Positions 44,871-52,046 of a stretch of 64,000 nucleotides of DNA are shown in pieces. Positions within the stretch are counted from its first letter, which is position 1, and each line of letters begins with the position of its first letter. Origin of the DNA: an uncultured Chitinophaga sp. (lineage in GTDB: Bacteria; Bacteroidota; Bacteroidia; Cytophagales; Cyclobacteriaceae). The stretch covers positions 1-64,000 of the forward strand of contig CABHOK010000003.1 of the NCBI GenBank assembly GCA_902168205.1, given 5' to 3'. A program made the position numbers and the translations under genes. The notes beneath the pieces are model-generated. The model did no database searches. It saw only the letters and a list, made by a program, of their open reading frames with translations, and had not been told where the DNA came from.

Positions 44871-46331
44871 TTAAGCCTCTACAGCTGTAGGCTCATCCTG
44901 CTTATACCATTTAATATTTCTGGAGAAATACATGATCAGCGCAAGCACTATAAACAAGCCGATGCTGCCGAGCAGTAATGAGTAATCTTCCAGTTGGATA
45001 ATTACGAATATAAATCCGTATACAAATACCAGCACGGCACTAAAGAATATCACCAATGCAGAATTCTTCAGGAACGAAACAGAATATAAACTCACCAGCA
45101 ACACCGTAGCGGTTGACGCTGCGAGGTATGCTATATTATAATGTATATGCTCGGAGAGCGACAGCAGCAACGTATAGTATATCACCAACGCTACACCTAC
45201 CAGTAAATATTGAAACGCATGGATACGGATCTTCTTCACAATCTCTACCAGGAATAATGATACGAAGGTGAGTAGAATAATCAGCACGCCATATTTAGCC
45301 GTGCGCATACTCTTCTGGTATTGATCTACCGGTATCAGTAATTCCGTTCCGAATGCAGAGCCGGAGAGTTCTTGCTCCGTGCCGGTCCACTCTTGCGCGA
45401 AAGGTCTGTTGTAGTGCAGTACTTTCCACTCGGCCATAAAACCATCGTTGTTTACTGTACGATTTATAGGAAGAAACTCTCCGTTAAAACTCGGACTCGC
45501 CCACGGCCCTTTTAATTTTACATCCGTTGTTTTACCAGTAGGTATAAAATTGAGCGATGTACTTCCTTTCAAGCTTAGTTGTGCAGCTATATCGCCAGTA
45601 AAGTCTTCCGCTTTCGTCCACGGCAGTGCAGCAATTATACCAGTCTTGGTGATGACAGATGATGTAGATGTTGCATCGGCATAATATTGGCCATCTACAT
45701 ACCCACTGGTGCTAGAAGGATTTGCCGGAGGACGTATACCAAAACCGATCTGGTTAGAAGGTTCGCTGCTTAAAGCTTGATTGCCCATCTTGAACGAAGG
45801 GTTATCGCTGATGCCGCGCAGATCGCTGATGCAGAGTACAAGGCGTGCTTCATTCCAGTGTACATCTTTTTCATCAATGTTTAACTTCTTGAAGTTAGGG
45901 CGTTGAAAGGTAGTCTTGATGTCGATGGTTGATTCATATACTGCTGCATCATATATACCGCGGTGTAGTATCTGCGGCTTCACTGTTCCATCGGCTGTTA
46001 ATGTTTCAGGGAGGAAGTATGCATCCTGAGTCCACTCGCGAATCTCGATGCCATCTTTACCTTTATCAATCTTCTCGCGGTTGGTAAAAGGTATCACGAG
46101 CACAGGTCCTGCCAGCGTTTGGTCGCCCGACCATTTCGAAGTAATTTCACTTACCACTTCATGCGCCCGGTATTGCCGTTCGTGAATAATGCTTTCAATC
46201 CAGAACTGCGGTATCAGCAGGATCAACGTTAAAAAACCAATCGCGATTAATTTAATAACAATCGATTCGCGAAACCACGCACCAATCTTCTCGAAGATGG
46301 TACTTACCGGTGTGCCAGGTTGTGTTTCCAT
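44871..46331 (-). CDS. creD: cell envelope integrity protein CreD
   Basis: A 486-residue inner-membrane protein with the CreD layout: N-terminal TM (VIKLIAIGFLTLILLIPQFWI), a large periplasmic beta-rich part (SDQTLAGPVLVIPF-like box after residue 65), and five to six C-terminal TM segments (YGVLIILLTFVSLFLVEIV onward). The family helps maintain envelope integrity, in enterics under CreBC control; no CreBC is present here. It is the last gene of a minus-strand operon with an exosortase-K-like gene, a winged-helix regulator and a membrane protein. Confidence 0.85.
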   Translation of the reverse strand: METQPGTPVSTIFEKIGAWFRESIVIKLIAIGFLTLILLIPQFWIESIIHERQYRAHEVVSEITSKWSGDQTLAGPVLVIPFTNREKIDKGKDGIEIREWTQDAYFLPETLTADGTVKPQILHRGIYDAAVYESTIDIKTTFQRPNFKKLNIDEKDVHWNEARLVLCISDLRGISDNPSFKMGNQALSSEPSNQIGFGIRPPANPSSTSGYVDGQYYADATSTSSVITKTGIIAALPWTKAEDFTGDIAAQLSLKGSTSLNFIPTGKTTDVKLKGPWASPSFNGEFLPINRTVNNDGFMAEWKVLHYNRPFAQEWTGTEQELSGSAFGTELLIPVDQYQKSMRTAKYGVLIILLTFVSLFLVEIVKKIRIHAFQYLLVGVALVIYYTLLLSLSEHIHYNIAYLAASTATVLLVSLYSVSFLKNSALVIFFSAVLVFVYGFIFVIIQLEDYSLLLGSIGLFIVLALIMYFSRNIKWYKQDEPTAVEA

Positions 46332-46370
46332 AAGGTATAGATGTAATTAGAAGGTATAGATGTTAAAATT

Positions 46371-46970
46371 TTATAGCTCATGTGAATTCCGTCTGTAGAC
46401 CACCACCATGCGAGCCATCGTCACGGCCTGCCGCAGACGCGCTGTATAGTGATGGGCCATGCGTACAAATACATTCTTGAATAGGAGGTATATCAGCAGC
46501 AACGCGCTGAAGTAAATAATGCCGCCTTCCACACGCTGCATCCAGAACGAATTTAACCACGGCATCGAATCCTGTATACGCAACACCGGCAACGCACTGA
46601 TAATGCGGAGAGCGCTGATAATCAGCGTTAACATAAACGAAGTAACCAGTATACCTATATATACCAGCACACTCTGCCACGGTTTAAAAACATGATACGG
46701 AGCCGTAAGCGATAAAATGCAGAAAACAAGAATGAGGTAATTCTCGCCCGAGAAAGCATGATTGAGGGTAATGTTCAGATCAGGAAAGTAAAAACCGCTA
46801 TGCGTGTGAACAGACCTGGTATCAAATATATACTCCAGCATCGCATTAGCCGGGTTCAGCATGAGTGTAAACTCACTTGAGCTGATGGCTGTGAACAAAA
46901 TCTTTAAAACAATGGCCGTTACAACAGTAACACCAAACCATAATGCCGTTTTGTTAAGCAGATTTTTCAT
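46371..46970 (-). CDS. exosortase-K-like protein without the catalytic Cys
   Basis: The 199-residue membrane protein resembles exosortase K (XrtK), a Bacteroidota exosortase/archaeosortase. Matching parts are LNPANAMLEYIFDT near residue 40, SGFYFPDLNITLNHAFSGEN around 58-77, then TM segments and SALRIISALPVL with the conserved Arg (R122). In XrtK the active-site phrase is S-C-S-G; here it reads AFSG, with Phe 73 (codon TTC) where Cys (TGC) is expected. The His before the later Glu (here V147-E148) is also absent. The reading frame is intact. It may be a non-catalytic relative or a mutated copy. The exosortase K identity is from memory of the family pattern. Confidence 0.65.
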   Translation of the reverse strand: MKNLLNKTALWFGVTVVTAIVLKILFTAISSSEFTLMLNPANAMLEYIFDTRSVHTHSGFYFPDLNITLNHAFSGENYLILVFCILSLTAPYHVFKPWQSVLVYIGILVTSFMLTLIISALRIISALPVLRIQDSMPWLNSFWMQRVEGGIIYFSALLLIYLLFKNVFVRMAHHYTARLRQAVTMARMVVVYRRNSHEL

Positions 46971-47026
46971 AATCGGTTCTAATTCATTAAAAGTACTTTC
47001 AATTTCAAAGTTTATACGTAAAAAAA

Positions 47027-47326
47027 TTACTTCTGTTGCTTTACCACCGCCTCCAATGCATCTAAATGTTTTTTAAAGGCATTGCGGCCGCGTTCCGTGA
47101 TCTTATACTTCGTATTCGGTTTTCGGTCTACAAACGATTTGGACACGGATATATACTTTTCACGCTCCAGCGCTTTTATATGCGAAGCCAGGTTGCCATC
47201 CGTTACACCCAGAATTTCTTTTAACGAACTAAATTCATAGCCATCGTTCGTTACCAGAACAGACATGATCTGTAACCGCACCCGGTGCTCCAGCACTTTA
47301 TCCAGATTATCGAACGGATTCTTCAC
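47027..47326 (-). CDS. winged-helix transcriptional regulator
   Basis: A 99-residue regulator with a MarR/HTH_34-like winged helix: LDKVLEHRVRLQIMSVLVTN, FSSLKEILGVTDGNLASHI, KALEREKYISVSKSF. These regulators commonly sit upstream of creD in Bacteroidota. Its start overlaps the stop of the membrane-protein gene by 4 bases, and the exosortase-like gene follows after 56 bases, so it is the second gene of the operon. Confidence 0.85.
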   Translation of the reverse strand: MKNPFDNLDKVLEHRVRLQIMSVLVTNDGYEFSSLKEILGVTDGNLASHIKALEREKYISVSKSFVDRKPNTKYKITERGRNAFKKHLDALEAVVKQQK

Positions 47327-47946
47327 TTGTCGTATTTGTTATACATGATGACTCCATAAATAATATGAAGAACACCAAACCCGATAGCCCAGAAGATCAA
47401 CCCATACCCCGGCACCGAAGCCGAGATAAGTCCGAGTATAATTTCAGAAAAACCTAAATATCTAATTTCATCAAATGTATTGGCGCTGCCTTGTATAAGC
47501 GCGAGCCCGTAGAACACGAGACAAGCCGGAGCCGCCAACCCAAAATGACCGGTATATAACATGATGAGTATAAATATACCACCCGAAACCAGCGGTATAG
47601 CCATATTGATAACCAGGTTTTTGCTGGCCGTTGTCCAAAGTTGCAAGCCGTGCTTCTGCGCTTTTTTGTTGCTAAGCCAAAGTCCCGTGCCGATCGATGC
47701 CACCATCACAGCCGTAGCAATCAGAATAAGTTTCAGCATCGCCTCCGGACTCTGCAACGAGTACGTCCTATAATTGATAGGCGACACCGGATAATGCAGC
47801 GAGAAGTACGCCACAGCAGCACCAGCCAATGCATATAGTCCTGCCAACACCCCCGACAAACCGCTGAGCGATATAAACTTGGCAGATCGCTCCATCATAT
47901 TACGGATCGAAGCAATATCTTTTTCGTACTCCTGGATTTCTTTCAT
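47323..47946 (-). CDS. polytopic membrane protein, first gene of the creD operon
   Basis: The 207-residue protein has a short cytosolic start (KEIQEYEKDIASIRNMMERS) and six TM segments of similar length (SGVLAGLYALAGAAVAYFSL, LKLILIATAVMVASIGTGL and others). Bacteroidota encode similar proteins immediately before the winged-helix regulator and creD, where they probably serve as partner sensors. The function is otherwise unknown. It is preceded by a well-formed promoter. Confidence 0.75.
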   Translation of the reverse strand: MKEIQEYEKDIASIRNMMERSAKFISLSGLSGVLAGLYALAGAAVAYFSLHYPVSPINYRTYSLQSPEAMLKLILIATAVMVASIGTGLWLSNKKAQKHGLQLWTTASKNLVINMAIPLVSGGIFILIMLYTGHFGLAAPACLVFYGLALIQGSANTFDEIRYLGFSEIILGLISASVPGYGLIFWAIGFGVLHIIYGVIMYNKYDK

Positions 47947-47965
47947 TAAAAAGAACTTTGGGATG

Positions 47966-47995
47966 CAAAGTTAAGCAACGATTCGAATTTTACAA
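47966..47995 (-). promoter_or_regulatory. promoter of the creD operon
   Basis: On the minus strand TTG (47995-47993) and TAACTTTG (47973-47966) match the -33 and -7 boxes exactly, separated by 19 bases, ending 19 bases before the first start codon. Confidence 0.7.
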
Positions 47996-48106
47996 GACGA
48001 TCCGTTGAATCAGCTGCTAGCTTCCAGCTGCTAGTAGATTTTCGGGAGGTGTCGATGGCTCTTTAATAAGGGAGAGGTGTTTCATTATACGTGTTTGGAA
48101 ATCCAG

Positions 48107-48187
48107 AAACACAAAGTTCTCAAAGAAGACACAGCGCTACACAAAGAAATCCCTTTGAGTAACTCTGTGTCTTTCTTTGTGTTCTCC
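48107..48187. repeat. dispersed ACACAAAG inverted repeat
   Basis: ACACAAAG on the left and CTTTGTGT on the right form long imperfect arms (AAGAAGACACAG against CTGTGTCTTTCTT). Intergenic repeats built on the same ACACAAAG/CTTTGTGT pattern occur in many Bacteroidota genomes. It lies in the gap between the creD operon and the esterase gene. The region just before it also holds a small AGCTGCTAGC palindrome. Confidence 0.6.
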
Positions 48188-48251
48188 GTGCAATTGGATT
48201 TTATCCTGTAGCCAGCACCCAGCATTTTGTCTTTCTTCTCGCAGCTCGCAG

Positions 48252-49130
48252 CTATTTCCTATATCCCAGCCTCTCCAGCCACTTCACACTCAGCCACGGC
48301 CACGTGTTCAGCACCGGGTCCTTCGGAGCCATCCCAAACCCATGTCCGCCATGGTCGTAGATGAGAAGGCTTGTAGGTATATTATGTTTACGTAGCGCCT
48401 GGTAGAAGAGTATACCATTCTCCGGAGGCACCGCGCCATCATCATTTGCATATACCAGGAATGTAGGCGGAGTATGTTTGTCGACACGGTTTTGCGTAGA
48501 GAGCGAATCCACCAGCGCGTTATCCGGATTTTTCCCGAGCAACATCTCGCGACTTCCTCTATGCGCAGGTGCGCCCGCCAATGTAATCACCGGATATATA
48601 AGTATAGAAAACGCAGGCCGCGTACTCCACTGCTCCAGCACATTCTTCGATTTCTTGTTGGCGGGTAGGTGCATCGTTGTAGCCATCGAAGCTAAATGTC
48701 CGCCAGCCGAAAAGCCGAGAATACCCACACGCTCCGGATCAAACTTCCACTCCTTCGCCCGCGACTTAATAATGCGCAGAGCCGTAGTAACATCGCGATA
48801 CTGATCCGGATGACGATGCCCCGACTGATCGCCCGTATTTAAACGATAGTGCAACACAAAAGCATCAAACCCATACTGATTATAAAACTGCGCTACATCT
48901 TTACCCTCGTGGCCCAGTGCCAGGTGAGCATACCCACCCCCCGGGCAAATAAGTATAGCCGAACCGTTGGCCGAATCAGCATTAGCCTTATAGTATTCGA
49001 AATACGGTGCCTCCTTATCTTTTTCATAACCATCGATGGTAACTTTTTCGCTGGCAGGGTATAGAAAAATTTTTTCTTGCGCGTGCAAAGTCATGGTGCT
49101 TATCAGGTATATAATAAACAGAGCTCTCAT
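48252..49130 (-). CDS. secreted alpha/beta-hydrolase (BD-FAE type)
   Basis: The 292-residue enzyme has a signal peptide (STMTLHAQ) and a BD-FAE-like hydrolase domain. The oxyanion box is CPGGGYAHLA, the nucleophile Ser 141 lies in GFSAGG, the acid Asp 230/231 in YANDDGAVPPEN, and the His 263 in GGHGFG. Such enzymes remove acetyl, feruloyl or similar esters from plant polysaccharides, which would fit an organism with a pectate lyase. The exact ester cannot be told. It is a single-gene transcript, divergent from the RadC-like gene. Confidence 0.85.
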   Translation of the reverse strand: MRALFIIYLISTMTLHAQEKIFLYPASEKVTIDGYEKDKEAPYFEYYKANADSANGSAILICPGGGYAHLALGHEGKDVAQFYNQYGFDAFVLHYRLNTGDQSGHRHPDQYRDVTTALRIIKSRAKEWKFDPERVGILGFSAGGHLASMATTMHLPANKKSKNVLEQWSTRPAFSILIYPVITLAGAPAHRGSREMLLGKNPDNALVDSLSTQNRVDKHTPPTFLVYANDDGAVPPENGILFYQALRKHNIPTSLLIYDHGGHGFGMAPKDPVLNTWPWLSVKWLERLGYRK

Positions 49131-49245
49131 AAAATTAGCGGAATAATACGAGCCGAATATAATACCATTCGCGGGAATAAGAATGCTGCCTGCACAATAT
49201 CAAGACAATCTTTGTCACAAGCTGTAACACCCCCCGGCTTCTTTC

Positions 49246-49253
49246 TAACTTTG
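49246..49253 (+). promoter_or_regulatory. -7 box upstream of the RadC-like gene
   Basis: TAACTTTG matches TAnnTTTG and lies 28 bases before ATG 49282. A TTTG at 49211-49214 is too far away to be the -33 box. Confidence 0.4.
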
Positions 49254-49281
49254 TTTCGTCTTAATATTTATATTGCAAAGT

Positions 49282-49893
49282 ATGAACGTTCGTCTATCAG
49301 CAGCACATAAAATAAAGGTGCTTAACTCCACCGATATATTTACCGTTATGCAAACCATTTTGCTGCGCGAAAATAAAATTCGCAGAAGTCAGGAACACTT
49401 CTGGGTAATCGGGTTGAACAGCGGCAACAAAATACTGTTTATAGAACTCGTAAGTTTAGGCGCCACCAACCGCGTAGAGATAGCCCCGGCCGAAGTATTT
49501 CGCATGGCCATCTATAAATCGGCCATCAAAATGATACTCGTACACAACCACCCGAGCGGAAGTGTAAAGATCTCCGAAGCCGACCGTGACTTTACCGACC
49601 GCATGATAAAATCCGGCAACATGCTGGCCGTTGAAGTACTCGACCACCTCGTAATTACCGAAGAAAGCTATACCAGCTTCGTAGACCTCGGTATAATGGA
49701 CGAACTAAGACAAAGCGGCCGTTATGAGTTGATCGATAAAAAAGAGTATAGTTGGGCGCAGGAAATGAAGATGGAAGCAGAGTGGGAGAAGAAGCGGAAA
49801 GAGATGGCCAAGAAAATGAAAGAAGAAGGTATAGATATAGATGCCATCCAGCGCGTAACGCAGCTGCGGAAGATTGATATTAAGAAGCTATAG
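49282..49893 (+). CDS. RadC/JAB-domain protein with charged C-terminal extension
   Basis: From ATG 49282 the protein has 203 residues. The JAB metalloprotease-like core has the metal ligands H88-x-H90 in LVHNHPSG and D101 in ISEADRD, spaced as in RadC (H-x-H-x10-D). After residue 140 comes a highly charged helix (EWEKKRKEMAKKMKEEGID), not seen in housekeeping RadC, and the N-terminal HhH domain of RadC is missing. Such short JAB proteins occur in mobile and defence regions. The exact role is unknown. The TTG at 49273 is an alternative start. It is followed at 5 bases by a zinc-ribbon gene. Confidence 0.8.
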   Translation: MNVRLSAAHKIKVLNSTDIFTVMQTILLRENKIRRSQEHFWVIGLNSGNKILFIELVSLGATNRVEIAPAEVFRMAIYKSAIKMILVHNHPSGSVKISEADRDFTDRMIKSGNMLAVEVLDHLVITEESYTSFVDLGIMDELRQSGRYELIDKKEYSWAQEMKMEAEWEKKRKEMAKKMKEEGIDIDAIQRVTQLRKIDIKKL

Positions 49894-49897
49894 CTTT

Positions 49898-50143
49898 ATG
49901 GCCGAACAAGTCTGTCCGAAGTGCAAGCACGAATCATTCAACTGGTCATACGATGATGAATCGACACCTTCCACCTATTGGGGATGCTGGAATTGTAAGT
50001 ATAGCGCAGTCGAAGATGAATCGCTCGAAAGAGTTTGCAAGGATTGTAATCTGAAAACGGAATTAAGACTCGAAGATGACGAGCAAGTATACTGGTGGTG
50101 CGCCCAATGCAGTAAAATTACAATCATACGAGATAAAGCCTAG
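49898..50143 (+). CDS. small zinc-ribbon protein
   Basis: From ATG 49898 this 81-residue protein has four C-x-x-C pairs: CPKC, CWNC, CKDC and CAQC, enough for two zinc ribbons. It is acidic, with strong aromatic content around the second pair (YWGCWNC). I do not recognise the family. It starts five bases after the RadC-like stop, so the two are translated together, suggesting a joint DNA- or protein-handling role. This is inference from adjacency. Confidence 0.7.
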   Translation: MAEQVCPKCKHESFNWSYDDESTPSTYWGCWNCKYSAVEDESLERVCKDCNLKTELRLEDDEQVYWWCAQCSKITIIRDKA

Positions 50144-50168
50144 TACATGTTTATATATAGGTATATTT

Positions 50169-50271
50169 AGGGCGTGCCCCTACGGGTCGGGCTATCCGCT
50201 ACAAGTCCTCGCGATCCATCCGCACAACCCAGACGCACGCTCCGGGCTTTCCGCTACTATCCCTCACGCGA
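50169..50271. repeat. Bacteroidota GGGCGTGCCCC...CCCTCACGC intergenic repeat
   Basis: Read 5' to 3' it has GGGCGTGCCCCTACGGGTCG, then GGGCTATCCGCTACAA, then GGGCTTTCCGCTACTATCCC followed by TCACGC. This GC-rich unit with GGTCGGGCTxTCCGCT core recurs in intergenic positions of many Bacteroidota genomes, and its function is unknown. It marks the edge between housekeeping-like genes and the accessory region. Confidence 0.6.
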
Positions 50272-50309
50272 AGAACGATTTATACTATATTAACGCTGCT
50301 CGTATATAA

Positions 50310-50807
50310 ATGAAACGACTTTCAGAATTCACAACAACCCTCGATAGAAAAACAATTATAAAAACACTACAAGAAAATACGTTTGCCACCGAGAATGATT
50401 TTAAGACGTTACCATCAGGCAAACATTACTTCTCCGGACAAGTCAATAACAATAAGATAAGACTGAAGAACGCAACCCGAAGGCGGAGACCTTCACCAGT
50501 ATTAGACATCCAGGTTTTCGAAAAGAACAACCTAACCCAAATCCTAATTCTGGATGACACAGACGATGAAATAAAACTCAACAGCCAAGTACAACTCACC
50601 ATCACAATTCCAATCGCTATAGTTATACTCTTAGTAGGAGGCGTTTCATCATTGTATTATTCAGATATCTATATATTCCTTTGGGCCTTAATACCAAGTT
50701 TAGCCGCCCTGAGTATAGGCTTTTTGAATATTCTCCACTACAAAAACGCAGTTAAAGTGAATACGCCTTATGATATAGGTTTCATAGTCCGACTGTTGAA
50801 AAGATAG
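50310..50807 (+). CDS. two-TM membrane protein of unknown function
   Basis: A 165-residue protein with a basic N-terminal domain (about 1-90, IRLKNATRRRRPSPVLDIQVF) and two TM segments (LTITIPIAIVILLVGGVSSLYY and FLWALIPSLAALSIGFLNIL). The soluble part may be cytosolic. I do not recognise it, and it has no clear operon partner. It lies between the Bacteroidota repeat and the accessory region. Confidence 0.6.
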   Translation: MKRLSEFTTTLDRKTIIKTLQENTFATENDFKTLPSGKHYFSGQVNNNKIRLKNATRRRRPSPVLDIQVFEKNNLTQILILDDTDDEIKLNSQVQLTITIPIAIVILLVGGVSSLYYSDIYIFLWALIPSLAALSIGFLNILHYKNAVKVNTPYDIGFIVRLLKR

Positions 50808-50853
50808 GTTGCGGAGTTTGCAATCTAAAATATAGTTATATATATTCACATCG

Positions 50854-50902
50854 AGCCCATCTTTTGGCTACTTGAATAAAGTAGGCATAGGATGGGCTTT
50901 TT
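50854..50902 (+). terminator. terminator-like hairpin before the TIR gene
   Basis: AGCCCATC (50854-50861) and GATGGGCT (50891-50898) form an 8-bp stem followed by TTTT; the loop itself holds a smaller CTACTT/AAGTAG hairpin. The bases just before it (AATATAGTTATATATATTCAC) are the start of the array repeat described at 53.85 kb, so the hairpin replaced the rest of that unit. Confidence 0.6.
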
Positions 50903-51063
50903 GTAATATACACTGCTGCTATGTGTTTCAGCCTAGTCTTCGGAAATTAAATGGTGCTGTTCGGAAGGAAAATTATAGTGTTAGGAAATTTAAATAGTAT
51001 GTACGGTTTGTCCTTATCTACATTGAACCTTGATACAATACATAATTAATTAAATATATACGT

Positions 51064-51951
51064 ATGGCAGTTAAGAGAACCAAAATTGTTGAGCAACCAA
51101 ATGAGCCGGACGCTCTTGTAGTTGGTCGTGCGGAATTCAAGGGAGTACTTTTGGACAGATTAGATAAGGGTAAAGATATTTTTAATCGCAAAGTTACCAA
51201 CGTTTCTGAGTTAGAGGCACTTGAAAAGGATTTTTTAAAGTGGGATGATTTTAATTCGGAGTATTTAAAACAGTCTTTTAATAACGAATCTAATCTATAT
51301 AGGAAAAGTTACGATGATTCTGGCTATTCATTCTCACCTTTTGGCTATTCTGATAATAGCCCTGCAGCCCAATTGGGAAGGTTAAAGGAAAGAATTGAAG
51401 CAAAGAATGCATCAATTGAAACGCTAATTGATAAGGTTGACTTACTCAAATCGGCTGTTGGAGAAAGGACAATTGCAATCGAAAAGCCAAGTTCTAAGAA
51501 GGAAATAGAATCAAAGGAGGTTTTTATTGTACATGGGCACAATAAGGCTGTCCAACAAAGTGTAGCAAGGACAATCGAGAAGCTTGGGATGATACCAATA
51601 ATACTTCATGAACAGCCAAATGCTGGCAAGACAATAATCGAAAAATTTGAAGCGCATTCAAATGTTGGTTTTGCAATTATTTTGCTGACAGATGATGATG
51701 AAGGAAAAGCAAAAACTGAAATTGAATTAGGGAAGAGAGCAAGGCAAAATGTAGTTCTTGAGTTGGGGTATTTTATTGGTAAGCTTGGGAGAAGTAGAGT
51801 ATTACCATTGTATAGTGAAGACGTTGAATTACCAAGTGACATACATGGACTCATTTATACTCCGCTTGACAGTTCAGAAAATTGGAAATTCTCAATTGTT
51901 AGAGAACTAAAAGCTGCAGGTTATGACGTAGATGCGAATAAATTGCTGTGA
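51064..51951 (+). CDS. TIR-like (PF10137) nucleotide-binding protein
   Basis: The 295-residue protein has an N-terminal helical region with a coiled-coil stretch (QLGRLKERIEAKNASIETLIDKVDLL) and a C-terminal TIR-like domain (residues about 150-295). FIVHGHNKAVQQSVARTI, ILHEQPNAGKTIIEKFE, and ARQNVVLELGYFIGKLGRSR (catalytic Glu 233 in VLELG) are hallmarks of PF10137. TIR-like proteins of this type bind nucleotides, and many act as NAD+-cleaving effectors in phage defence. It stands next to a Ser/Thr kinase gene on the same strand, in an AT-rich accessory region. Activity is inferred, not shown. Confidence 0.8.
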   Translation: MAVKRTKIVEQPNEPDALVVGRAEFKGVLLDRLDKGKDIFNRKVTNVSELEALEKDFLKWDDFNSEYLKQSFNNESNLYRKSYDDSGYSFSPFGYSDNSPAAQLGRLKERIEAKNASIETLIDKVDLLKSAVGERTIAIEKPSSKKEIESKEVFIVHGHNKAVQQSVARTIEKLGMIPIILHEQPNAGKTIIEKFEAHSNVGFAIILLTDDDEGKAKTEIELGKRARQNVVLELGYFIGKLGRSRVLPLYSEDVELPSDIHGLIYTPLDSSENWKFSIVRELKAAGYDVDANKLL

Positions 51952-52046
51952 TATTCACTGCATTAGTATATTGTTGTGATACATATCACGATTCGATTTA
52001 GATTGATTTACTTTTCTCCTTTATACATTTAGTGTCAATAAATAAG

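Noticed and set aside
46378-46680. Overlapping minus-strand frame inside the exosortase-K-like gene
   Set aside because: A shifted frame of the same strand. The 199-residue frame has proper TM segments and family phrases.
50105-50309. Plus-strand open frame over the GGGCGTGCCCC repeat
   Set aside because: It is a dispersed non-coding Bacteroidota repeat; the frame exists only because the unit is GC-rich.
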